From Elymus sibiricus (lineage: Eukaryota; Streptophyta; Magnoliopsida; Poales; Poaceae), in contig CM077676.1 of assembly GCA_039707655.1 (NCBI GenBank), forward strand, positions 79,655,395 to 79,719,394: 64,000 bases of DNA, given 5' to 3'. The notes under the pieces were generated by a model, which was not told where the DNA came from, searched no databases, and saw nothing but the letters and a program-made list of their open reading frames with translations. Made by a program: the position numbers and the translations under genes. Below are positions 1 through 9,880 of this stretch, piece after piece; within the stretch, counting starts at the first letter, position 1, and the number at the start of each line of letters is the position of its first letter.

Positions 1-2137
1 CTTGACGGCGACGTCGAGCCGGTGCCACCCCTCGGCAAGGTGCAGGCGCTCCTCGGCAAGGTGCCCCTCGACCTCCTGGAACTCCGCCTCGAGCTGGCCC
101 AGAGCTCCCCTTGCAGTTCGCAGGACCCCGCGCCTGAGCAGGGTGCGGTTGCGCACGAGTGTCAGGGCCCAAGCAGGGTCTGACTCCTCGCCGCCCTCCG
201 CCGTCATGGCCTGGGAAGGCCCCGCGTCATTCTTCAGCAGCGGCGGACTCGCCATGACTTCCTCCTCCTCCAGCTGCGGCGGCGCATTCTGCGGGCTTGT
301 CGTCCCCACGGCGGGAACGTCGCGCACCGGCTAGTGCTGAGGGCTCCCCGAGGCGCCCCCGGCGTCTGCGGTGCTCGACGGTGGAGTCGGCGCCTCCGCC
401 TCCGTCATCACTACGTCCGCCTCCACAACAGGCACCTCGGGAGCCACGGCGCCTCCTCCGGAGGCCGCCTCCCGAGGCTCGGCGTCCCTGGCCTCAGGAG
501 CCGCTCTCACGTGCGGCTCCGTAGGGACCACGACCTCCTTCTCCGCCTCCGCACGCTCCGTTCTGGCATCAGAGCTGCGGGTGGCCTCTTTGCACCCCTC
601 GGCACCTGCGGTAGGCGTCGGGGCCCCCTTCGAGCCAGGGGTCTTCTTCGTCTTCTTCTTCTTCTTCTTCTTGGATGCCCTGTGCGAAGCAAGGCCTCAG
701 CCCCAAACCGCGAGGCAAACACAAAGAAAAGAGAAGTTAGACACTTACTAATCATTGGCAACCCACTTCCTCTTCTTCAGGATAGGCAGCGGGCGGTCCC
801 CGCTGTCACCCTCGCGAGGCCCCCTCCCGAGGCCTCCTCCCGAGGTGGCCCCCGAGGCTCGGTGGTCTCAGTCTCGGCATCACCCTTTCCAGCTGGGGGC
901 TCGGTGCCCCCACTGTCGGTGTCAATCTCCTCCGTGCGCGGCTCACTAGCCGTCGCACTGGTACTCCCTTCGCCCCTCGCATCAGCAGGTCGGGAGGGCT
1001 CAACCCTGAATTGGGCATCATCGTCACCGTCGTCGTCCTCGAGGTCGTAGATGAGTTGGCGGCGGGTCCGTGAGGCCGGACCGCCGTCGCTCCCCTCTGC
1101 GTCGCCCCCTGAGGCCTCGGCATCGTCCAGCTCCCCCGAGCTGGGAACCGCCACGAACGGGTTCTCGCGAGGCCCCTCATGGCCCTCCGGCATGATGCCC
1201 CACTCGTCGCAGACCGGCATCTCGGCGACCAGCTGGGCGACCTCCTCGTAGCGGTACAGCGGGAGCGCGTCCGCGGACGGGTCCTCCGCGGTGCTGCCAA
1301 GCAAGATCTGCATGATTCCGTCCAACACCTCCGACTTCAGGTTGGCGACACTCAGCCGCATGGGATCCTTCGTGTCGGTGATCTCCCACACCGGGCGTGA
1401 GCGCCGCTGGACTGGCGCTATGTGCCACTGTAGGAACTCCTTGACAACCATCGCCCTCATGAGGCGAGCCGCCTTGTGGTCAGCCAGCCGCTCCCAGACG
1501 GGTGCCAGCCTCGGGTGGATGAGCTTCTCGTGCTCCCACCCAAGCTCTTCGCAGCAGGGGCAGTCGGCTCCATCAGTAGCTGGTTGTGATGGTGCACATC
1601 CATGTAGATCCAGCGCTGCCTGTAGCCTTCCACCTTCTTCAGGATCTTTAGGTTGATGATGTCGTTCTCCGTCGCCTTGACGGCGACGAACGAGGCGCAC
1701 GTGGAGCGATGATTCGCCGCGGATATCCGTAGGCTGAAGAAGTGGTGGAAGAGCGCCACCGAGGGCATCACGCCCGTGAAGGCCTCACAGTAAAAGGCGA
1801 AGATGGCAAGGAGGAAGATGGAGTTGGGTTGGAGGTGGAGACCTTGGATCTGGTAGTGGGAGAGGATGGCGTTGTAGAAGTCCGAGAACGGTGGCACCAG
1901 GCCGGCGTAGACGCTGTGGATGAAGAAGGGGAAGGTCGTCACCTCCAGGTCGTGCCGTGCGCGCGCGCCCGGCCAGATCTTTGTCGCTCCATTCTCGTTC
2001 TTGTCGCTAGCGGTCATCGAGATCACCTTATCCAGGCCCTCTCGGTTGGTGATGATGGAGGGTTGCATAGCCGGCTCCACAGCCGGCGCGCGTGAGGCTG
2101 TGGCCGTCGCCTTGCCTTTCTTGCCGGCGGGTGCCAT
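1..2137 (-). pseudogene. Antisense accessory gene of Tat element 1, Transposase_28-like, spliced, decayed
   Basis: Minus-strand gene with ATG at 2137 (MAPAGKKGK). The first ~190 residues resemble the plant 'putative gypsy type transposon' domain (Transposase_28): SVYAGLVPPFSDF, an aromatic FAFYCEAFTGV segment and a FHHFFSL stretch. The frame shifts near 1560 and continues to 777 through an acidic Ser/Glu/Asp-rich region. A canonical intron follows (748-680, 69 bp, GTAAGT donor, CACAG acceptor). The next exon begins with a lysine-rich run, a possible nuclear signal. There is an in-frame stop at 331-333, then an open frame to the window edge rich in Leu and Glu, probably coiled coil. A TATA-like CATAAAG on the minus strand (about 2264-2272) lies ~130 bases upstream of the ATG. 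No biochemical role is established. The shift and stop make it a pseudogene as read. Confidence 0.65.
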
Positions 2138-2428
2138 TGCTACGCGGAGGAGCTTGGGGGGCAGTATGAGGAAGATGTGGTGCTCAAGGCACGGACGCGA
2201 GAGGCCTGGCGCTGGAGGAGAAGCAGAAAGGAAGCAATGATGGCCTGCGCCCCGCGCGGGCAGGCTTTATGGCAGGCGCAGGCGGTTATTGAGGCGTAGT
2301 GCGGAAGTGGGGGCGTCCCACGTCCCGTCGTGCGCCATGTGTCGAACCTGGGCGCCGCAGTCTATCAGGGCCCACGCTGTTTCCCTCCCAACGGGCAGGA
2401 ACGTGCGGGCCACGGGCCCAGTGGCTAC
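2138..2428. other. Spacer between antisense gene start and 3' LTR
   Basis: GC-rich non-coding stretch. It would contain the 5' leader and promoter of the antisense gene (TATA-like CATAAAG on the minus strand near 2264-2272) and, just before the LTR, a weak polypurine-like GTGGCTAC at 2421-2428. The overlapping open frames here are GC-rich shadows with no recognisable protein. Confidence 0.4.
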
Positions 2429-3320
2429 TGTCGGGCCATTGGGAACCAGGGTACCTCGGCCCGTCTGCCTGCGGCCCAGGAGACGACGCTTGGAGAAAGC
2501 CCAAGACACGGCCCATCTACGGGCGCCACAGAGCGAAGACATCTCGCGAGGCACCAGCCTCCCGAGGACCCCTCCTTGAGGTGCGAACCACCAAGACTTA
2601 GCCACAACAGCGGTGGAAGCCTCGCGAGGCGGCCTCCCGAGGTGCCCCCCCGAGGCGGCTGCCCGAGGTCGACCGAGCCTGATGCCAGCCGAGCGGTCCT
2701 GTGCCCTCCACGTGGGTGACGCGCGTGGCGACGAACGGCGGTAGAGGCCGTGCCAGCGGGCACGGACAGAGAGGCTTTCCTCTTTGGTGCTAAAGGGACA
2801 GCCCCAGCTGCCCACCTCCAAAGCAAGTCCCAAGGACTGCCCGTTTGGTGAAAGAAGACCAAGACAGCAAGGCGCGCAGGGCGGAGGTCACCACCGATCC
2901 CACTGGCGCGTCATGGATCATGCTTTCGCAGGCGAAGACCGACTTTAGTCAGGATAGCCTAAGCGCCTGTCCCCTTTCAAAAACCCGCCAAGTGTGGCAT
3001 CCCTTCCCGCCTATATTTTCAGGGGAAGAGGACCAAGGTGGATATAAAAGGGGCAGTGCTGCCATTGTAGAGAGGATCGATTCCTTCATCTCCTACCTTG
3101 TACGCGAGAACACCTTCTTGCCCACTGCAATCCCAAACCACAAGTAGGAGTAGGGTTTTACACCACAAGGTGGCCCGAACCTGGGTAACCATCATGTCCC
3201 CTGTCGTGCTCCGCCCAAGCGCTCTCGCCGTAGCCTCGCCGTGGTCACCGTCGGGTAGGAAAGAACTAGCTCGCCCCCAGTGTTCGAACCTTTGGGTCTG
3301 CCAGAGCCCCGATTCTGACA
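2429..3320 (+). repeat. 3' LTR of Tat element 1
   Basis: The proposed LTR begins TGTCGGGCC at 2429 and ends GATTCTGACA at 3320 (892 bp). The start is inferred from the TACTGTCGG junction, which matches that of Tat element 2 (TACTGTCGGGG at 44220). The right end is fixed by the LINE frame beginning at 3321. A TATA box (TATAAA, 3043-3048) followed ~75 bases later by leader-like sequence supports transcription on the plus strand. The left boundary is less certain because the partner LTR is not in the window. Confidence 0.55.
3043..3048 (+). promoter_or_regulatory. TATA box in 3' LTR of Tat element 1
   Basis: TATAAA in the context GATATAAAAGG, in a GC-rich setting in the 3' half of the LTR, as expected at the U3/R boundary. 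Confidence 0.5.
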
Positions 3321-3906
3321 TGCACAAAGGGATTTTTAAGTGGCCTCGGCATCAAGGGGTATGAAGACCTGTCTCACAAGTGTCTCGCGCCAAGTCACAG
3401 AAGTTGGGTTAATGAGTTCAGACACTAGTTGTGGGGCATGAGTCACAAGAGATGCTATCGGCTTCAACATGCCTGGCCTGGGGATCCAGTTATCTTGCCA
3501 TATCCTGGTCGTTGCTCCATTGCCAATCCTCCTTATAATACCATGTTGAAGAATGTTTCATCCATCAAGAATAGCTCGCCATATTTGGGAGGGATGGGGA
3601 CCCAAGACGACCTCTATGGGAGAACATGCAGGGAAATATACTGCCTTAATAATCCTGGCACTGAATGTATCTGGGTCATGTAGCAATCGCCATGCTTGCC
3701 GAGACACTATGGCCAAGTTATTAGAAACATCAATATCACGGAAGCCTAAACCACCTAGGTTCTTGGGGTGCGTCATGACATCCCAAGATACCCAACATGG
3801 CTTCCTCTTTCCCTGCTTACCGCCCCACCAAAATTGCATAATGATTGATGTCACACTTTCGCGCAGACCCCTAGGTAGCCTGAAGCAGGACATGGAATAA
3901 ACCGGG
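3321..3906 (-). pseudogene. LINE ORF2 fragment A: post-RT region
   Basis: Minus-strand remains of the part of plant L1 ORF2 just after the reverse transcriptase palm. Reading from 3906 leftwards the frame gives AIPVYSMSCFRLPRGL, then FWWGG, NLGGLGFRD and QAWRLL, all standard landmarks of plant LINE proteins. After a frameshift near 3570 it continues with RRIGNGATTRIWQDNWIP and reaches the DAEA...IPLC landmark at 3321-3350. The RNase H/zinc-finger C-terminus and poly(A) tail are not in the window; Tat element 1 cut the LINE at 3320. The fragment joins in frame to 46243-47857 once the CACTA element and one TSD copy are removed. Confidence 0.85.
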
Positions 3907-3930
3907 ATGCACTACAAAATTTGCTCTATT
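3907..3930 (+). repeat. CACTA left TSD (ATG) and terminal inverted repeat
   Basis: TSD ATG at 3907-3909, then the TIR at 3910-3930. It matches the reverse complement of 46219-46239 over 21 bases with one mismatch (base 10, A versus C). Confidence 0.92.
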
Positions 3931-4546
3931 CAGTGACAAAAACCCTGGCGTCGAAACATGAACCATCGCCTAAAACCATTTTATGTGACGGTCCTCCGTT
4001 ACGAGGTGTTTTTCTCCTGGGGCAGGGCCCTAGCCAACTATGGCGACGTTCCGGGCTGATTTTTGGTGATGTATTGGGCCGTCACTACGCATGTCCATTT
4101 TCTGGGACGAGTCTTAGTGTCACAGTTAATGTTGGTGGGTCATTTTTTTTAAATGTAAATAGAAAAAAACAATTGTTTTTCAGCTAACTCATTTAGTAGG
4201 ATCTCGTTTCATAATAGAGGGAACTTGGAATTGGGCTCGTCCGGTTCCCTCCTAACAAAGGGAATTGGGCTCGTCCGGTTCCCTCCTAACAAAGGGAACT
4301 GGGATCGTCGGCTTAGGGCCCTCCGTCATACCAGGCCCCCAGCAGCGAGGGTGAACGTAGCTGCGAGGGTACAGTGAGGTGAACATGGTTTCGAGGGTAC
4401 GGCGAGGCCACACGCCACAGTTGAAAGGTGAAGTCACGCGCGATAGCGGCAGCGTCAAACAGGGGCGATTTCAGGTGAGATCTGTTTACTGAAAAACATC
4501 ATAGTAACAAATATCAGGTGCGTTCTATTTACTTTTCATGTTGTAT
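3931..4546 (+). other. CACTA 5' subterminal region
   Basis: Non-coding. It contains short motifs built on GTGA/TCAC and CGTCAC, as in the right subterminal region (for example near 3985-4090), which are the usual binding sites for the small CACTA regulator protein. An exact 34-bp tandem duplication lies at 4227-4294. No regulator (TNPA-like) gene is visible. Confidence 0.6.
4227..4294 (+). repeat. Exact 34-bp tandem duplication
   Basis: Two identical 34-base units, 4227-4260 and 4261-4294, each beginning GGAATTGGGCTCGTCC and ending CTAACAAAG. A third partial match starts at 4295 (GGAACTGGG). The lack of mismatches suggests a recent duplication. Confidence 0.85.
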
Positions 4547-7500
4547 AGGCAATAGATTGTGGTTGGATTACTCATGGAACGGTCCTCACACCACCATACA
4601 TGGCTGGCGTGAATCAGTTTGTGGAATTCGTGCTTGCTCACAACAATGGGGCCGAAGATATGTTGTGCCCATGCAGAAATTTGTCGTAATGGGATCCGCG
4701 AAACTATTGATGTTGTCAGATGTCACGTAAATGTCACTGGTATGCTTAGGTCCTATACGATGTGGATCTATCATGGGGAATCATGGTACATCGGTGCACG
4801 CAATTGTACTGCCAATGATAATGGTTATGAATCTGACGACTCTGATGATTTTGAGCTGTACCAACAATCTATGTTTGATATGGTGGGAGCTCTAGTGGAT
4901 GACATGGGCAGAACACCTGGAAATAAAGAAGATGCATCTGGTGGGTTGGACATTTTAAAGAAGCTCAATGAAGAAGTGATGAAACCCCTTCACGAGGAAT
5001 GTGGCAGTATGACACGGATGGTGTTCTTTATCAGGGTGCTTCATATCAAAACATATGCGCGTATGACCAAGAAGACATTCAATATGCTTTGCGAGCTGTT
5101 GAATACTACTTTGCCTAAGGTGGAATTTCCGAAATCTTACGCTGATGCTAAGAGAGCTCTTTCTAATCTTGGTCTTGGATACCAGACAATTCATGTATGC
5201 AAGTATGACTACATTTTGTATTGGGGAGACTATGCCAACAGTACTCACTGTACCCACTATGGTACATCAAGGTGGAGACACGTCGATGGGAAGAAAAAGG
5301 TTCCTCACAAGATCCTTCGATACTTTTCGATAATCCCACAGTTACAAAGTTTTTTTTTCTTCGAGGGAAATATCAGAGCACACCCGGTGGCACAAGGAAA
5401 AGAGGGTTCAAGAGGCTAATGTAATGAGGCACCCCGCTGATGGAGATGCATGGAAGTACTTTGACGAAAAACATGGAGATTTTGCTAAAGATGCCCGCAA
5501 CTTGAGGTTAGGATTTGCAACTGATGGATTCAATCCCTTTGGACACATGAGCAGTGCATACAGTATGTGGCCTATTTTTGTCATTCCATACAACTTCGCA
5601 CTCTGGATGTGCATGGACCAATCCAATTTCATGATGGCATTGCTGATTCCTAGAAAATACTCACCGGGAAAGGATTTTCTTGTATTTATGCAGCCACTGA
5701 TGGCAGATATGCACAAGCTGTGGGGTGGTGTGAAAACAACAGATGTATGCACGGGAAAACCTTTCAATTTGTGTGCGATGCTTATTTGCTCCATTCATGA
5801 TTATCCTGCGTATGCCACTACCTCCGGTCGGAGCACAAAGGGTTATTACACATGTGCGCATTGCGATGAGAATCCTTGTGTTGAGAAACTAAAAAATAAA
5901 ATTGGATACATTGGCCATCATCGATTCTTTCCTAGAAAACATCGTTTTAGAAAGCAGAAAAACCGTTTAATAACAAGACAGAGCATAAGGGTCGACCAAG
6001 GAAGTTCACAAGCGAAGAAGTTGATCAGTACTTACAGCTTGCTATGGAGAAATTCAAACCAGGGAAGTACCCTGGTAATGCTAGTAGAAAGAGAAAGTGC
6101 ATGGATAATAATCCCACATGGCACCTAAGGGCGAGCTTACATGATTTGCCATACTGGAAGGATATCTTGTTACCTCACAACCTGGATGTTATGCACACTG
6201 AGAAGAACATATGTGAGAGTATCATTGGTACACTCCTTGAACTTGATGGTAAGAACAAGGATACCAATAGTGCTAGATTGCATTTATAGCATATAAAGAT
6301 GTGGGATGATCATTGGCTGCAAAAAGATCTGAAGAAGGAGGGTTCTTACAAAAAGTATCCTGCACCATGGACACTTAGTAAGGAAAACAAAATAAAGTTG
6401 TGCAAGTTTCTGGCTAATGTCAAATTCCCAGACGGTCATGCTACAAACTTGGCTACATATGTGGATGTTGAGACTGGTAAATTACACGGTCTGAAGACGC
6501 ATGATTACCACATACTCCTACAGACTATCTTACCAGCTGGTCTTAGAGGCATTGTCTCCAAGGAGATGTATGAGGCTATTGCTTTACTAGGAAGATTCTT
6601 TAAGGAGTTGTGTGCCGAGACATTAAGAATCGACGTCGTGAAGAAATTGAGAGATGACATTCCTGAAATTCTTTGCAAGCTTGAGAAGCTCTTCCCACCT
6701 GCTTTCTTCGACGTAATGGTGCACCTAGCTGTACACCTTCTGGATGAGGCACTACTAAGGGGACCTGTCCACTATGGTTGGATGTTTCCAGTTAAGAGAA
6801 GGCTTGGGTACCTCAAGTCAACTATGCGTAACAAAGCAAGCCCCGAAGGCTCAATTGCGGAGTCCTATATCGGCGATGAGTGCTTGATCTTTTTCTCCAG
6901 ATATTTGAAAGAACAAATAGAGACCAGTTTTAACAAGCTAGATAGGAACATGAGTAAGAACGATAAGAAGAAGAAAAAACAGAAATCTACGAGAGGAGGC
7001 CTAGGCATATTTTCAGATGGTGGTCCTGTTGGCATTGGGTCCTCCCACAAGAAAATATGCTCTGAGGATTGGGGCAAAATGCATAGATATATACTTGACA
7101 ACTGTTCAGAAGTAGAGAAGTACATGGAGTAAGTTTCAACCACCTAACTAAGTCGTACTACAACGTTGCGAACGAGTATATCTTAACTAAGTTCATGACT
7201 AGTTTACTTCTTTTCCACAGGGTTCACAAGGAAGAATTAAAAAAGGGGTATAAGAAACTTGGAGCAGAAGCACAAGGCGGAGTTTGTTGACTGGTTTGCA
7301 GATCATGTAAGGAAGTTAAGAAATGCGCCCGAAGATATAAAAATGCTATCAAAAGGGCCAGACATGCATGTACATCCGTGGGATGCATGCACTGTCAATG
7401 GTGTTAGGTTCTGTACCATGGATTCTAAAAAGGACCGGAGGACTCAAAATTCGGGTGTCATGATGAAGGTAGGTGTTGAAAACTCTGAAGAAGAGAGGGA

Positions 7501-7837
7501 ACTATACGGGATGCTGAAGCAAGTTCTTGAGGTCAATTACGGAGACAGATCAGTATTTTTGTTTAGATGTGATTGGTTTGACGTTGATGGCCTGAAAAAG
7601 AAAAGCTTGAAGATGAAGTCTGATGAGTTTTTCAGAAGCGTGAATACTTCTGCATTCTAGTACCAGGACGCTCCATTCATGCTGGTGTCCCAAGCTACCA
7701 TGTGTATTTACTTGGAGGACACAAAGTTTGGTCACCCATGGAAGGTGGTTGTGCCTATTGGGTCCAGAGGCACATATGATGTTCCAGAAAATTTTGATGG
7801 TGAGCAGGACGCGACTGTACAAGCCTATCAAGAAGAC
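4547..7837 (+). pseudogene. CACTA transposase (TNP2 family), main part, decayed
   Basis: Plus-strand transposase in several frames. Near 4547-4790 a Transpos_assoc-like N-terminus reads WLDYSWNG, YMAGVNQFVEFVLAHNN and ETIDVVRCHVNV. From about 5424 the Transposase_21 (TNP2) core gives MRHPADGDAWKYFD, ATDGFNPFG and DYPAYATTSGRSTKGYYTC, then (6044-6289) PHNLDVMHTEKNICESI, where conserved acidic residues lie. A DUF4218-like domain follows (6299-7132: LPAGLRG, HYGWMFPVKRRLGYLK, GSIAESY). A spliceable intron lies at about 7131-7220 (GTAAGT to TTTTCCACAG). A DUF4216-like region (7259-7837) has LFRCDWFD and DTKFGHPWKVV. Frameshifts occur near 5350 (a T-run) and 6000, with stops at 6287 and 7658. The frame is interrupted at 7837 by Tat element 2 and resumes at 45053. 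Confidence 0.88.
7130..7220 (+). other. Probable intron in CACTA transposase
   Basis: A GTAAGT donor right after the DUF4218-like exon and a TTTTCCACAG acceptor before GGTTCACAAGGAAGAA, about 90 bases long and AT-rich between. Both flanks are coding. Inferred from sequence signals only. Confidence 0.6.
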
Positions 7838-8650
7838 TGTCGGGGGGATAACCCCCGGGTAGGGTCATCAACACTTAACCATTTTCGAAACAATGGGGCG
7901 GCCAGCACCCCTTGACCCGGCCCGCTCACCAGCCGGCCTGGAGGCCCAGGGCCAGCCAGGCATGACGATGAAGCTTGACCCGGCGACACTGAAGGTGGCG
8001 GACGCCCAAGCCGACATCAGCTCCAGCCGGCCAGGTGACAAGACAGCCCCCCACGATGGAGCCAGCATGGCTACAGTGCGTGCCGCCCCGAAGACCGGGA
8101 GAAGCATGGCTGCAGCACGCCCTGAAACCACGGCCTGGGGTCGGCGGCGATGACCCGGCATGGCACTGTAGTTGAACAGTGCCTGCGGCTACATGACGCA
8201 AGCAAAGACATGCTACAGTGCCGGACGGCCGGCGGGGCCCGCAGCCGACGGATCCCACTGTCTGGCATGAGGCGATAACAACTGGCCCCCGCGCCCTATT
8301 AGATTACCATTGTAACCCTGGGGAGCCCTCCATGCAAGGGGGCTGGATCCTAAGTTCTTCCCCCCCACGCGAAGCATCCCACCATTTCATCAGGAGAAAG
8401 AGAGAGCTAGTCCTCCTTCCTCCTCCACCCACACAGCTCAAGGAGCGCCATTGTAGCTCGTCTAGTGATCCATCTAGTTGAGCTTGCAGGACTAGGGGTG
8501 TTACCTCCCCCGGAGGGCCCCGAACCTGGGTACATCGTGTGTCGTCCACCGCTTGTCCCCATTCTCACCTCCGGAACCCTCCGACATCCTCCGGCCGCAA
8601 CCATGTTCGATTAGCCTACCCATGGCATCTAATGTGAGCACACCACGATA
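7838..8650 (+). repeat. 5' LTR of Tat element 2
   Basis: 813 bp, TG...TA, flanked on the left by TSD AAGAC. It differs from the 3' LTR by scattered substitutions and at least two indels: about 16 extra bases near 8235-8250 (GGCCCGCAGCCGACGG region), and it lacks the ~24-base CCGGCCTATAGG segment found near 44693-44716 in the 3' LTR. The first 20 bases can form a hairpin. Confidence 0.92.
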
Positions 8651-8651
8651 G

Positions 8652-9302
8652 TTGGCGCCCACCGTGGGGCCGTCTGCGGCGTCGGCCGGAGTTTCGTTCC
8701 AGACAAGACCGTTCACTCCCATCGGTGAGCACATCACGCACGGTTTGATCGGCCCGCTCAGCGCGGTTGAGCGCGCCGGCCCTGGTGCGGTGCATGGCGC
8801 CGCCCTCCTCGCTGGTGGCTCCGTCGTCCCCTTCGGCGAGTTGCGCGTCGTTTTCGCGCTCGTCCCGACTGAGTGCCCTAGCGGGATGCTCGCTGTTCCC
8901 GACCTGCTGCCGTCCGTCGGTGGCGGCATTTCCCATCCCCGGATAGAGACGCTCGCCGTTGCTTTCGGTCGTCTGCGAGAGCCCGGTGAGAACGCGCGCG
9001 CCTTCGCCACCCCCAGCACCGGCCCGGTCTACACCACAGCTGAGCTCGACGCATCGCGCAAGTTGTTGCTTGCCGAGGCCACCGAACTCGCGGTCGCCCG
9101 ACGTCGGCTCAAGATTGCGCGGCGAGAATTTGATGTCGTCCGCACTTCGGCGCCGGTGCCGGATCGGGCGGATCCTCAGCCTTGTGATGACTCCCTCCGC
9201 TCGGACGCGTCCTACATCGTCTTCACCAGCGAGGCGTCCGACAGGCGCAACCAGGTTAGGCGGTCCCGTGAAGTGAATGCCACCGCTCCTCCCATTCCCT
9301 AG
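8652..9302 (+). pseudogene. gag N-terminal remnant of Tat element 2
   Basis: An open frame of ~216 codons follows the primer site. It has no recognisable capsid (Retrotrans_gag) or zinc-knuckle segment. The last third (TAELDASRKLLLAEATE, then VARRRLKIARREF) is a charged helical stretch like the N-terminal helices of Tat gag proteins. The frame ends with TAG at 9301, and four bases later a protease frame begins. A normal Tat gag has several hundred more residues in between, so the capsid appears deleted. No good ATG fixes the start. Confidence 0.5.
8653..8669 (+). other. Primer binding site, tRNA-Lys type
   Basis: TGGCGCCCACCGTGGGG begins two bases after the LTR and is complementary to the CCA-tailed 3' end of plant tRNA-Lys(CUU) as I recall it. 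It marks minus-strand DNA synthesis start and confirms plus orientation. Confidence 0.75.
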
Positions 9303-9305
9303 TTC

Positions 9306-9880
9306 ATGCACTGGTCCGAGCAGCCGGTCAATTGGGGTAAGGAGTATCACCCGGCATCGATGCCCCTGCCGGGAGACCATGCCCTCATCATCGACTCCAC
9401 CTTCGCGACCGAGAGGCAAGCCTGCCGTTTCTCACGGGTGCTCATCGATGGCGGCGGCAGCATCAACATCCTCTACCGCAGCACCATGGCCAAACTGGGC
9501 CTGAAGAAGAAGCATCTGCAGCCCAGCCGGAAGACCTTCCACGGCGTCGTGCCAGGGCTCTTCTGCTCTCCCATCGGCAAGGTCCGATTGGACGTGCTCT
9601 TCGGTGACCCAAGCAACTTCTGCCGCAAGCCGGTCTAGTTCGAGGTAGTCAATCTGAGCAGCCCTTAACATGCACTCTTGGGTCGGCCGGCGCTGGCTAA
9701 ATTCATGGCGACGCCCCATCACGCCTACCTCAAGCTCAAGATGCCGGGTCCGAAAGGCGCTATCACCATAGCCGGCGACTACGGAAAATCCATCAAGTGT
9801 GCGGAGGCCACTTCTCGGTTGGCCGAGTCCCAGGTCGTGGCAGAGGCGAAGCGCCGGTCGACCGGCTCGTGGCCTTGACC
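9306..9880 (+). pseudogene. Aspartic protease region of Tat element 2
   Basis: The frame from 9306 has the retropepsin active-site motif VLIDGGGSINILY (D-G-G in place of D-S/T-G, common in Tat elements). After a TAG at 9637 it continues with LGRPALAKFMATPHHAYLK and a GDY motif, the usual end of the Tat protease. Retropepsin cleaves the Gag-Pol polyprotein. The TAG (from CAG) and a frameshift near 9670 inactivate it. Confidence 0.75.

Larger units (their letters stand above)
1..3320 (+). mobile_element. Tat-type Ty3/gypsy LTR retrotransposon (element 1), 3' part only
   Basis: This is the right-hand end of an LTR retrotransposon whose 5' LTR, gag and pol lie left of the window. It holds a minus-strand accessory gene (1-2137), a spacer and a 3' LTR ending in CTGACA at 3320. 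A gene on the opposite strand between pol and the 3' LTR is known for the Tat lineage (Grande, RIRE2 and relatives), which gives the plus orientation. At 3321 a LINE reading frame starts abruptly, so 3320/3321 is taken as the insertion junction. The adjoining five bases, TGCAC (3321-3325), are the predicted TSD; the other copy should lie outside the window. Orientation and class are fairly sure; the family name is not known. Confidence 0.7.

Noticed and set aside
334..1050. Plus-strand ORFs over the first kilobase
   Set aside because: Shadows of the minus-strand antisense gene, with Arg/Leu-rich low-complexity translations.
8653..8669. Possible tRNA gene
   Set aside because: Only the 3' acceptor complement is present; it is a primer binding site. 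No cloverleaf found here or at the other primer sites.
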